From positions 1 through 16,393 of the forward strand of contig WRFF01000017.1 of the NCBI GenBank assembly GCA_009778945.1: a stretch of 16,393 bases of DNA, given 5' to 3'. Shown one piece after another: positions 7,741-14,543 of this stretch (within the stretch, counting starts at the first letter, position 1; every line of letters starts with the position of its first letter). Both the position numbers and the translations under genes were made by a program. The notes beneath the pieces were generated by a model. The model searched no databases, was not told the origin of the DNA, and saw only the letters and a program-made list of their open reading frames with translations. Source of the stretch: Clostridiales bacterium (GTDB lineage Bacteria > Bacillota > Clostridia > Peptostreptococcales > Anaerovoracaceae).

Positions 7741-9255
7741 CTACTTTCCCTTCAGAAATTCTTCTTTGTACTCCGCGATGCCGGCCCGGAGGCTGGCCGT
7801 CGCTTCGTCCGAAAGCGCGCCGGTCTCGAGGATCGTCTTGCCGACCTCGGGCCGCACGGCGTCCATATGCGCGTAGAATTCCTTCTCAAACTCTTCCAGA
7901 TCGTCCAGTTCCATGTCGTCCAAATAATTTTCGACCGCCGCAAAGAAGATCATAACCTGATGGTCGACGCGCACGGGGCTGTACTGCGGCTGCTTGATGA
8001 TTTCCATTAGGATCTTGCCGTGATCGAGCCTCGCCTTCGTCTCTTTGTCGATATCGCTTCCGAACTGTGAAAAGCTCGCGAGCTCGCGGTACTGCGCGAG
8101 ATCAAGTTTCACGGTGCTCGCGACCTTCTTCATCGCCTTGATCTGCGCGGCGCCGCCGACGCGTGAAACCGAAATGCCGGCGTTCACCGCAGGGCGCTGA
8201 CCCGAGAAGAACAGATCGGTCTCGAGGAAGATCTGCCCGTCCGTGATCGAGATGACGTTCGTCGGGATGTAAGCCGCCACGTCGCCGGCCTGCGTCTCGA
8301 TGATCGGAAGTGCCGTGATGCTGCCGCCGCCAAATTCGTCGCTGAGCTTCGCAGCGCGCTCAAGCAGCCTTGAATGCAGATAAAAGATGTCACCCGGATA
8401 CGCCTCGCGTCCCGGCGGCCTGCGCAGCAGCAGCGACATTGCGCGATATGCTACCGCGTGCTTGGACAGATCGTCGTAAATGATCAGCACATCTTTGCCG
8501 CCGTCCATAAAGTACTCGCCCATCGCACAGCCCGCATACGGTGCAATATACTGCAGCGGCGCCACATCGCTCGCCGTCGCGGACACGACGATCGTATATT
8601 CCATCGCGCCCAGATCCGTAAGATGCTGCACCATCTGCGCAACTGTCGATTTTTTCTGCCCGATCGCGACGTAGATGCAGATCACGTTCTCGCCCTTTTG
8701 ATTGAGGATCGTATCGACCGCGATCGCCGTCTTGCCGGTCTGCCGGTCGCCGATGATCAGCTCGCGCTGCCCTTTGCCGATCGGGATCATCGAGTCGATT
8801 GACTTCAGTCCCGTCTGCAGCGGCTGGCTGACAGATTTCCTCGCCAACACGCCCGGCGCCAAACGCTCAACCGGCCGCGTTTCTTTCGTATCAATCGGCC
8901 CGCCGCCGTCGATCGGCTGTCCGAGCGCGTTCACGACACGGCCTACCATCGCGTCGCCGATCGGCACTTCCACGACGCGGCCCGTCGGTTTCACAACATC
9001 CCCTTCGCGGATATGGCGGTCGCTGCCCATGATGACGACGCCGACATTTTCCTCTTCAAGGTTTAGCGCCATCCCATACGTGTCTCCCGGGAATTCAAGC
9101 AATTCCCCCGACATGCAGTTTTCGAGCCCAAAGACGCGCGCGATACCGTCGCCCACCTGAATCACGGAACCAAAATCCGTGATATTGGTCTCCTTCTCAT
9201 AATTCTTGATCTGTTCGCGTATGACGGCGCTGATTTCTTCCGGTTTCAGATTCAT
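7741..9255 (-). CDS. atpA: F1Fo ATP synthase alpha subunit
   Basis: The non-catalytic nucleotide-binding alpha subunit, 504 residues, full length. The P-loop is GDRQTGKT (169-176). The arginine-finger region VSRVGGAAQ and the segment PAVNAGISVSRVGG are intact and supply the arginine that completes the neighbouring beta active site. The N-terminal helix (PEEISAVIREQIKNYEKE) contacts the delta subunit. An AAAAGGAAGAG ribosome binding site precedes the ATG, and there are 54 bases to atpH. Confidence 0.98.
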   Translation of the reverse strand: MNLKPEEISAVIREQIKNYEKETNITDFGSVIQVGDGIARVFGLENCMSGELLEFPGDTYGMALNLEEENVGVVIMGSDRHIREGDVVKPTGRVVEVPIGDAMVGRVVNALGQPIDGGGPIDTKETRPVERLAPGVLARKSVSQPLQTGLKSIDSMIPIGKGQRELIIGDRQTGKTAIAVDTILNQKGENVICIYVAIGQKKSTVAQMVQHLTDLGAMEYTIVVSATASDVAPLQYIAPYAGCAMGEYFMDGGKDVLIIYDDLSKHAVAYRAMSLLLRRPPGREAYPGDIFYLHSRLLERAAKLSDEFGGGSITALPIIETQAGDVAAYIPTNVISITDGQIFLETDLFFSGQRPAVNAGISVSRVGGAAQIKAMKKVASTVKLDLAQYRELASFSQFGSDIDKETKARLDHGKILMEIIKQPQYSPVRVDHQVMIFFAAVENYLDDMELDDLEEFEKEFYAHMDAVRPEVGKTILETGALSDEATASLRAGIAEYKEEFLKGK

Positions 9256-9309
9256 CGTCTCTTCCTTTTATTCATACAATAATTGCAATACTGTTCCGGC
9301 CCCGTGCGT

Positions 9310-9846
9310 TTACCCGAGCATCCGCTGCCGCAGTTGTTCGAGCCTGTTCTTGAGGCTCATATCGATGAGTTTGCCATCCACATAGAGGGTGGCCCCGCCG
9401 AGGATGGTCTTATCGATATGGTTTCCCAATTTGACGCGTTTGTTCACAGCCTTTCCGGCCTCTTCTTCAAAACGCACAAGCTGTTCCTTTGTCACGGGGA
9501 CAGCGGTGTAGAGTACGCCCTTGCTGAAGCCGTCCGCCGCGTCGACCAGCCTGGCGTATTTGCGCGCGATTTCATCCCACGCGCCGACACGGCTGCGGTC
9601 GATCAACACATAGAGGAAGTTGAGCAGTTCTTTTGAAATACGTCCGTCAAAGACCTTCTTCGCCGCTTTTTTCTTCTCCCCGGCCGCCAGCGTCGGCACG
9701 AGGAAGAGGCGTTTCAGATCCGGCTGTTCTTCAAAGAGTTTCGTGAGCGCTTTCAGTTCCTCGCCGATCTCTTTTACCTTCGAGTCTTCTTTCGCGGCGT
9801 CGTACAGCGCCTGTCCGTAAGTGTCCGCAACGGTCAATGGGTCCAT
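9310..9846 (-). CDS. atpH: F1Fo ATP synthase delta subunit
   Basis: The stator subunit joining F1 to the b stalk (OSCP homologue), 178 residues. The N-terminal helical domain (1-105) opens with TVADTYGQALYDAAKED. The C-terminal motif LGGATLYVDGKLIDMSLKNR (about 149-168) is the family signature. The start codon lies inside the end of atpF (13-base overlap) and follows GGAG by seven bases, again suggesting coupled translation. Sequence identity of delta subunits is generally low, but order, length and motif agree. Confidence 0.95.
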   Translation of the reverse strand: MDPLTVADTYGQALYDAAKEDSKVKEIGEELKALTKLFEEQPDLKRLFLVPTLAAGEKKKAAKKVFDGRISKELLNFLYVLIDRSRVGAWDEIARKYARLVDAADGFSKGVLYTAVPVTKEQLVRFEEEAGKAVNKRVKLGNHIDKTILGGATLYVDGKLIDMSLKNRLEQLRQRMLG

Positions 9847-10394
9847 GTTTCGGCTCCGTTATCCGCGAGCAGTTCGTCGATCACAAGCATCTGCTCTTTT
9901 TCGTCCAGGTTCTTCTCGAGAATGCGTTCCGCCGCGTAGATGGCGAGCGTCGCAATCTGATCTTTCATCGCGAGCGCGGCCGCGGCGCGTTCCCGCTCCG
10001 CTTCCACCTGCGCCACGCGAATAATCTCCTGCGCTTTTTCGCTTGCCTCTTTCAGCACCTGCTGTGCGCGTTCGTCCGCTTTCGTTTTCGCTTCTTTTAG
10101 AATGGCGCGCCGCTCGTTTTCGGCGTTCGACATCTTTTCGTTGTACTCTGTCAGCCGCGCTTCCGCCTGACGCTGCGCCGTTTCGGCGTTGTCAAACTGG
10201 TCGATGACCTTTTGTTCGCGCGCCTGCATGAAATCGTGAATCTTCTCAAAAAAGAATTTCTTCAGGATCAGATACAGAACGAAGAAACTGACCAGCACGA
10301 ACACAAAGGTCCAGTTGAAGCTCATCAGGGGGGCGACTTCAAGCGGAACTGTTGTCGTTGTCGCCGCCGCGGCCAATACCGGGGTTATTCCCAT
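9834..10394 (-). CDS. atpF: F1Fo ATP synthase b subunit
   Basis: The peripheral stalk subunit, 186 residues. A short polar N-terminus of about 27 residues, rich in Ala and Thr, precedes one membrane helix (about 28-46, NWTFVFVLVSFFVLYLILK). A long charged, Ala-rich coiled coil (about 50-170) follows and ends in ILEKNLDEKEQMLVIDELL. AAAGGAG six bases before the ATG supports the start. The N-terminal stretch before the helix is longer than in E. coli, as in many Firmicutes. Only one b gene is present. Confidence 0.96.
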   Translation of the reverse strand: MGITPVLAAAATTTTVPLEVAPLMSFNWTFVFVLVSFFVLYLILKKFFFEKIHDFMQAREQKVIDQFDNAETAQRQAEARLTEYNEKMSNAENERRAILKEAKTKADERAQQVLKEASEKAQEIIRVAQVEAERERAAAALAMKDQIATLAIYAAERILEKNLDEKEQMLVIDELLADNGAETWTH

Positions 10395-10429
10395 GTCCGT
10401 CTCCTTTTACCTTCGCTTTTCCGCCGCCG

Positions 10430-10693
10430 CTAACTCAGGGTAAACGGGTGCACGAAGATCAAAATGATCGCTACGATCAGCGCGAAGATGACAGACGTTT
10501 CCGCCATCGCGAAACCGATGAAAAGCGTACCCATCAGGCTGCCGCGCGCTTCCGGCTGACGGGCGATGGCCTGAAGCGCCTGCCCCGTGGCGATGCCCTG
10601 CCCAAGACCGACGCCGAGGCCCGCGATCATCGCGATGCCCGCTCCGACTGCCGAGAGTCCGAATACAAATGCTTCCGGTGTGATTCCAGTCAT
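10430..10693 (-). CDS. atpE: F1Fo ATP synthase c subunit (rotor ring), Na+-type residues in part
   Basis: This 87-residue hairpin of two membrane helices is joined by the polar loop ARQPEARG (44-51). The ion-carrying carboxylate is Glu65 in helix 2 (FAMAETSVIF, 61-70). Gln32 in GLGQG and Thr66 next to Glu65 match ligands of Na+-binding rings such as Ilyobacter tartaricus (Gln32, Glu65, Ser66) and Acetobacterium (Glu-Thr-Thr). Positions 63 and 70 are Met and Phe instead of Val and Tyr. The start is the ATG at 10693, nine bases after AAGGAGG. A longer upstream-extended reading frame exists but has no family similarity before this Met. The ring turns as ions pass, driving the gamma subunit. Confidence 0.97.
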   Translation of the reverse strand: MTGITPEAFVFGLSAVGAGIAMIAGLGVGLGQGIATGQALQAIARQPEARGSLMGTLFIGFAMAETSVIFALIVAIILIFVHPFTLS

Positions 10694-10709
10694 TGAAGTT
10701 TTCCTCCTT

Positions 10710-10749
10710 ACGTTTCCTATACGTTTCCTATAACTATAATAATTATTAT
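10710..10749. repeat. Tandem repeat and AT palindrome between atpB and atpE
   Basis: An 11-bp unit, ACGTTTCCTAT, occurs twice in tandem (10710-10731). Next to it is a perfect 14-bp palindrome, ATAATAATTATTAT (10736-10749), which reaches the atpB stop codon. Both fall in the leader of atpE, which must be made in many copies per complex. A role in translation or mRNA processing is inference from the known atpE enhancer in E. coli. Confidence 0.7.
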
Positions 10750-11459
10750 TATTCCTCGTCGCCCGGGTAAGTGATCGCCCTGGCGATGAATGACATTGTG
10801 AGCATGGAGAACACAAAAGCCTGAAGCCCCGGCTCAAACATATCGAAGAAGAAGTTGAGCGGGAGCGGGATGACCATCTGAAGGAACGGGATCCCTATAC
10901 TGCTGGTCACGCCGGCCAGCATGTCGAAGAACAGCTCCATGATGATATAGCCCGCGAGGATGTTGCCGAAAATACGAAAGCCCAGGCTGAGCGGGAAAGT
11001 GATTTCTTCGAGCAGGTTGATCGGGTACATGAACGGATAGGGCTTCGCAAAATGCTTGAAATACCCGCCCACGCCTTTCGAACGGATCGAGTTGATCTGG
11101 ATCAGCAGGAAGACAAGGATCGCCATCGCGAACGCGAAATTGACGTCCGCCGTAGCCGCGCGCCAGTGGAGCAGGCCGAGCAGGCTGGAGAAAAACAGGA
11201 ACAGGAAAAGCGTCCCGATATACGGGGCGAAGGCCATATTGCGCTTGCCCATCGTGTCCCGCACGAAATTGTAGACCGTTTCCACAATAAGTTCGGCGAC
11301 GCCCTGCATCCCTTTCGGGTTGCGCTGCAGTTTGCGTGTGGAAAGAAGCGCCATGATGATGAGAAAAGCCGCGACGATCATAGCCCAGAGGGCTGTTTCC
11401 GTAATATAGAAACTCGGGCTCCACCAAAAGATGATCCTCGGCGACACATCGAGACTCAA
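10749..11459 (-). CDS. atpB: F1Fo ATP synthase a subunit
   Basis: The ion-channel stator subunit, 236 residues with five or six membrane helices. The essential arginine is Arg162 in LGFRIFGNILAG (159-170), which faces the c-ring glutamate. The segments KGMQGVAELIVETVYNFV (49-66) and the C-terminal helices around EPGLQAFVFSMLTMSFI are typical. The start codon is TTG, supported by AAAGGAGG eight bases before it and by a TTGA overlap with the atpI stop. TTG starts are uncommon for a core subunit. Confidence 0.96.
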   Translation of the reverse strand: MSLDVSPRIIFWWSPSFYITETALWAMIVAAFLIIMALLSTRKLQRNPKGMQGVAELIVETVYNFVRDTMGKRNMAFAPYIGTLFLFLFFSSLLGLLHWRAATADVNFAFAMAILVFLLIQINSIRSKGVGGYFKHFAKPYPFMYPINLLEEITFPLSLGFRIFGNILAGYIIMELFFDMLAGVTSSIGIPFLQMVIPLPLNFFFDMFEPGLQAFVFSMLTMSFIARAITYPGDEE

Positions 11460-11992
11460 GACGTTTTCCTCCTTTCCTCATGCGAAACGGGAATACGTTT
11501 GTAGCGCGGATAGTGCCGGTAGGTCGCGTAGACCCTTCCATGCTTATAAATAGAAATATTCGGCTCTTTCTCAAAGAAACGGCTGCTCCTGTCGAGGACG
11601 AAATGCTCCTCTTCCGCAGGCTCCTTCCCGAGGAGCTTCAGGATCTTCGGAAGCGCCGTCTGCGAAAGCAGGAGGGCGGCAATCGGGAGCAAAAGACCGA
11701 TCCCGCCGCCGGCCAAGCAGACAAGCCCGCCCTTGGCCGCGAGATAGAGTACGCCGAAATAAATCAGAAGGCGGGCGATATACCCGATCACAGCCGCGGC
11801 TTTTTTCCGCGCCGCCATCGCCCATTCGATCGTAGCCGTAAGCAGCGTCAGCCCGAGTATGCAAAAACAGGCGCCGAGCGCAAGCCCGTACAGGAAACGC
11901 GGGCTCCACCCGATCACGGGCAGCGAAATAAGCGCCGCCGCGACTGCGAGGCCGATTGCTCCGAATGTACTTTTGCGTCTTAGTTCCCGAAT
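11456..11992 (-). CDS. atpI: ATP synthase I-like membrane protein with soluble tail; probable ATT start
   Basis: First gene of the operon, in the position of AtpI, the small assembly factor or ion-handling protein of Fo. Four membrane helices are visible: FGAIGLAVAAALISLPVIGW, FLYGLALGACFCILGLTLL, VIGYIARLLIYFGVLYL and LVCLAGGGIGLLLPIAALLL. A basic tail of about 60 residues rich in His, Tyr and Arg follows and is longer than usual. The only standard start in frame is GTG at 11917, which would cut off half of helix 1. The frame upstream codes a basic flank (RELRRKS) and the rest of helix 1. AGGAG lies 11 bases before ATT at 11992, the best candidate start; with it the protein has 178 residues. 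A sequencing error or frameshift is the alternative. Sequence conservation of this family is low, so the name rests on topology and position. Confidence 0.75.
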   Translation of the reverse strand: MRELRRKSTFGAIGLAVAAALISLPVIGWSPRFLYGLALGACFCILGLTLLTATIEWAMAARKKAAAVIGYIARLLIYFGVLYLAAKGGLVCLAGGGIGLLLPIAALLLSQTALPKILKLLGKEPAEEEHFVLDRSSRFFEKEPNISIYKHGRVYATYRHYPRYKRIPVSHEERRKTS

Positions 11993-12048
11993 TTTAAATA
12001 CTTCTCCTGTTTTTTCAAATTTGTTCTTGATTTTTTGGTTTGTCGTTG

Positions 12049-12077
12049 ATTGTATTCCTGTGAGACTGCAAAGTCAA
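12049..12077 (-). promoter_or_regulatory. Predicted promoter of the ATP synthase operon
   Basis: On the minus strand, TTGACT (12072-12077), exactly 17 bp, then TACAAT (12049-12054). Each hexamer matches the sigma-70/sigmaA consensus at five of six positions. Transcription would start near 12042, about 50 bases before the proposed atpI start. It is the best housekeeping promoter in the window. Confidence 0.75.
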
Positions 12078-12131
12078 GCAACTATGTAACGTAAAAAATC
12101 ATAAAATGTAATCCGATTGCCGATTGCCGGT

Positions 12132-12698
12132 TCACTTTCGGTCCTTCGGCGCCAGGAGCAACAGAAAGCCGCTGATAACTCCGCCGAAAAGCAGCGCGCA
12201 TATGCCGAACAGAATCGTATTGCGCGCGTTCCCCTCCCTGATTTTATTTATATGGACCGCCATCGGGATGATCCACGCAAAAGCGACGAGAACCCAGGGC
12301 GAGATATCCGTACGGGAAACGACGCCGGGTATCATGAGAAGCATGAAAATAAACGCGGCGGAGAATAAAATTGCGGCTTTTTTCGTCCGCGGATAACGCG
12401 AAACGGCCGGCGTGGGCGCTTCCGCCGGAGACGTCGGATTCGCAGGCGCCTGAGAGACAGACTCCGCAGGCTTATGCTTCGCCAGCCACTCGGGCGTGTG
12501 ATACACCGGAGCCTGAAACGCATCTTCCTTTACTTTATTAGACTTATCCGCCATTCGACAGACCTTCGCCTGCTCTCCCCGTTCTAACGCTTGAAATTCA
12601 GCTACATTCTTCACTCCACCGGCCGCTTTCATTTGAGCGAACGCCTCTGCATCAGATAATGTCAGTTTGCGCCTGAACTCTTCATTCTCCTTCTTCAA
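12132..12698 (-). CDS. Small membrane protein of unknown function; N-terminal extension resembles a transposase tail
   Basis: The open frame is 188 residues from a TTG at 12698. The C-terminal half has three membrane helices (AAILFSAAFIFMLLMIPGVV, WVLVAFAWIIPMAVHI, ILFGICALLFGGVISGFLLL) after a Pro/Ala-rich linker. I recall similar unnamed three-helix proteins in Firmicutes. The TTG start has no ribosome binding site and coincides with the predicted transcription start, so it is doubtful. An ATG at 12554 (MADKSNKVKEDAFQAP), preceded by GAAGG at eight bases, is a better start and gives 140 residues. The stretch before it (LTLSDAEAFAQMKAAGGVKN, then AEFQALERGEQAKVC) looks like the C-terminal segment of Y1/IS200-type transposases of Firmicutes, without the usual final helix-turn-helix. 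This suggests a remnant joined in frame. Function is unknown. Confidence 0.6.
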   Translation of the reverse strand: MKKENEEFRRKLTLSDAEAFAQMKAAGGVKNVAEFQALERGEQAKVCRMADKSNKVKEDAFQAPVYHTPEWLAKHKPAESVSQAPANPTSPAEAPTPAVSRYPRTKKAAILFSAAFIFMLLMIPGVVSRTDISPWVLVAFAWIIPMAVHINKIREGNARNTILFGICALLFGGVISGFLLLLAPKDRK

Positions 12699-12703
12699 GA
12701 ATC

Positions 12704-12712
12704 ATTATAACA
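12704..12712 (-). promoter_or_regulatory. Extended -10 promoter before the membrane protein gene
   Basis: The minus strand reads TGTTATAAT, a full extended -10 with consensus TATAAT. No -35 is recognisable 16-18 bp upstream. Transcription would start near 12697, which argues that translation begins further downstream than the TTG at 12698. Confidence 0.45.
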
Positions 12713-12764
12713 TGCGAGTGAAATCGGGCGGAGATATTCATTGTTTCCCGCACGACAATCACAT

Positions 12765-14180
12765 TTACGGACAAACCAGGCAAGGGCGAAAACCTGTGTA
12801 AGCGTCAGCTTCACCAGTATAGTTGCTAAATGCGAACACGCCGGCGTCGTTGCCTTCGTAGAAAGCGTGCCCGCCCCGGACAAACACAGGAGAGGATGAA
12901 ATAGGAAATTTGGCGTGTGAGTTCCCCCAACTGCCGCCATAATTATCGCCGGAAATGGAAGTTTCATAAATAGCGTCACCGTATTTTCCGGTATTCAGGT
13001 CATAATTTGTTTGACCGGAAGCGGTTGTTCCTGCATATTTATCTTTATATTTGCCATCGGCCTCTGACATTGCCGTGTAATACGGCAAGGGGTTTGCTAA
13101 TTCGCTCAAATAGCCTGCCACACACTCCCACGCCCCTCCTGCCATATCGTATATCCCGTACACATTGCCGCTCGTGCTCGCATTTATCCCTCCGGGCGTA
13201 TTGTATTCATACAAATCCGTCATGATGCCATTGTTTGTCTGCGTTGCGGTTGCGCCCGCCAATCCTGTTATTGGGGAATAATCCGTTTCATTGTTGTAAT
13301 ACGGATTTTTGAACACTCTGTCATTCTTTCCGTATTGGCTCATACTTAAGTATGCCACCATCCCCCATTCTGTGTTTTTCATCAAGTGCGGAACCATCCC
13401 TGTTGACCCCTCCAATGTATTGCCGTCGCTTGCCATATTTTCGCAAACTGCGAATATGTCGTTTACGTTTATCCCTCTCCACATTACAACATTTGGTATC
13501 GACCTTATTTGAAGGTTTGTATCCGGCCCGCCGCCAAGCCCCGCCAAATATGACACGCTGTCCGCCTGCCCTCCAAATCCCGGTTCCACACCTACCGAAC
13601 TACTGCTTGCTGTGAATTTTGCAACCCATATCCCTTTTAACTCGCCAAGCCCTCCATTACCCGCGTTCGTAAACGCAGGGTGAACCACCCATTCCCCCGC
13701 TGTGGGAATCGTGTTTGTGATTGGCGCGTTTTCATTCACCGGAGTGTTTGTATCGCCTTGCAGGAATTTTATATTTATTGTCTGGGGTGTGCCGCTTCTT
13801 TCCGGCGCCTGATACGCATATCTCGGTATCCACACCCAATAGCAATCATTACCCCCTCCTGTCGTTTTAATATTCGCCCATTTGTTTTGTCCCACTGTGT
13901 AATCATACCAGTTGTCTGGCGCTGTTCCATCTATTCTCATCCCATCATTTATCTCATACGGATCTGAATTTGTATTCCAAGCCACATAATATGTTGTGGC
14001 CGGATTGAACCCCGTCAAATCCGGCTCATTTGCTATTGCAGCTGCCGGCGTTTTGCTTGCTGTTCCTGTCGGTGTATTTGATCCTGCGGACTCTTGGCCG
14101 CCATCGCCAACACAACCAGTAAGGGCTAAAGCCAGGGTGATCGCCAGAACAAATGCAGTTGGTTTTTTCATTTTGTACAT
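12765..14180 (-). CDS. Secreted lipoprotein with C-terminal FGE/C-type-lectin-like domain, DGR-target-like
   Basis: This protein has 471 residues from ATG at 14180, supported by AGGAG seven bases upstream. The signal peptide MYKMKKPTAFVLAITLALAL ends in the lipobox LTGC, so Cys23 would be lipidated and the protein anchored outside the membrane. A Thr/Ala-rich linker follows, then a domain with YYVAWNTN, CYWVWIPRYAYQAPE, EWVVHPAF, KGIWVAKF, LMKNTEWGMVAYLSMSQYG and GNVYGIYDMAGGAWECVAGY. The end reads FVRGGHAFYEGNDAGVFAF, then a short variable stretch and TGFRPCL. The GGAWE and GFRP signatures belong to the sulfatase-modifying-factor (FGE) branch of the C-type lectin fold. No catalytic cysteine pair is evident, so a binding role is likelier than formylglycine synthesis. 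The C-terminal 35 residues align by eye with variable regions of DGR targets. Related proteins are, from memory, common and unnamed in gut Firmicutes. Confidence 0.75.
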   Translation of the reverse strand: MYKMKKPTAFVLAITLALALTGCVGDGGQESAGSNTPTGTASKTPAAAIANEPDLTGFNPATTYYVAWNTNSDPYEINDGMRIDGTAPDNWYDYTVGQNKWANIKTTGGGNDCYWVWIPRYAYQAPERSGTPQTINIKFLQGDTNTPVNENAPITNTIPTAGEWVVHPAFTNAGNGGLGELKGIWVAKFTASSSSVGVEPGFGGQADSVSYLAGLGGGPDTNLQIRSIPNVVMWRGINVNDIFAVCENMASDGNTLEGSTGMVPHLMKNTEWGMVAYLSMSQYGKNDRVFKNPYYNNETDYSPITGLAGATATQTNNGIMTDLYEYNTPGGINASTSGNVYGIYDMAGGAWECVAGYLSELANPLPYYTAMSEADGKYKDKYAGTTASGQTNYDLNTGKYGDAIYETSISGDNYGGSWGNSHAKFPISSSPVFVRGGHAFYEGNDAGVFAFSNYTGEADAYTGFRPCLVCP

Positions 14181-14220
14181 ACGTTTACTCCTGAAAATAT
14201 CAACAATGTGCGCCGCATTC

Positions 14221-14252
14221 TGTAACACAGGGGGATGTGTAACACAGGGGGA
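14221..14252. repeat. 17-bp tandem duplication upstream of the lipoprotein gene
   Basis: TGTAACACAGGGGGA occurs at 14221-14235 and again at 14238-14252, a 17-bp period. The unit matches the outer arm of the adjacent REP-like hairpin, so it looks like slippage or repeated end duplication. It lies in the leader or promoter region of the lipoprotein gene on the minus strand. Confidence 0.8.
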
Positions 14253-14285
14253 CTAGGGGGACGTACCTTTTGTGTCGCGCGACAC
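14241..14285 (+). repeat. Left REP-like element with adjoining GC palindrome
   Basis: AACACAGGGGG, a duplicated G-run, and GGGGACGTACCTTTTGTGT (14257-14275) form a REP-like palindrome. The last 19 bases are a perfect reverse complement of 14545-14563. It runs directly into the perfect 14-bp palindrome GTGTCGCGCGACAC (14272-14285). From memory, sequences of the form AACACAAGGGGACG...TTTTGTGTT are typical of elements mobilised by REP-associated tyrosine transposases in Firmicutes. Confidence 0.7.
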
Positions 14286-14320
14286 GGGGCTGAATGTTGA
14301 ATCACATTATGGTATCATAA

Positions 14321-14349
14321 TTGACGCTCGCATGACGCAGAATTAATGT
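14321..14349 (+). promoter_or_regulatory. Weak promoter candidate before the Cse60-like frame
   Basis: TTGACG (14321-14326), 17 bp, then TAATGT (14344-14349). The -35 is good and the -10 poor. It would start transcripts about ten bases before the ATG of the Cse60-like frame. Confidence 0.3.
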
Positions 14350-14365
14350 ATGAGAAGATCAAAAA

Positions 14366-14516
14366 ATGAAAACGAAAAATCAAACTGTTTGACGAGTCAA
14401 TCAAGAAAATCGAAGGCGCCGTCAACGATTTCATCGCGCAAAACGATATCAAAGTAATTGAGATCAAACTCAAAGCCTCTGTAAATGGCGCGATTGTGAT
14501 GGTCGTTTACGAGTAA
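14366..14516 (+). pseudogene. Cse60-like small protein frame, shifted by one base after the ATG
   Basis: From 14370 the frame reads KRKIKLFDESIKKIEGAV, then NDFIAQNDIKVIEIKLKASV and NGAIVMVVYE before TAA at 14514. This resembles the small sporulation protein family Cse60 (about 60 residues), which opens with a basic patch, a KxFDE motif and ends in MxxYxE. The ATG at 14366 is one base out of frame: removing one A from the AAAA run at 14369-14372 would give an intact 49-residue protein. As it stands, the ATG frame stops after eight codons. It is either a recent frameshift, a sequencing error in a homopolymer, or a gene using a non-standard start. It lies between the two inverted REP-like elements. 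The middle of the usual family is shortened. Confidence 0.5.
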
Positions 14517-14543
14517 GTAAAGATAACAGCGCAAGCGCTAAGG

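Noticed and set aside
6390..7955. Long plus-strand open frames antisense to atpD, atpG and atpA
   Set aside because: They mirror the conserved genes on the other strand and have low-complexity, Arg-rich translations with no recognisable domain.
10834..11574. Minus-strand frame overlapping atpB in another register
   Set aside because: It is a shifted reading of atpB and atpI with scrambled composition; the real subunits lie in the other frames.
12114..12130. CGATTGC tandem repeat after the membrane protein gene as a terminator
   Set aside because: The 7-bp direct repeat forms no stem of useful length, and the T-run lies too far downstream.
12720..12755. CGGG...CCCG pairing after the lipoprotein gene as a DGR hairpin or terminator
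   Set aside because: Only about four base pairs match, with a long loop and no T-run.
14221..14285. CRISPR-like repeats
   Set aside because: The repeated units are adjacent or inverted, without regular unique spacers, and no cas gene is present.
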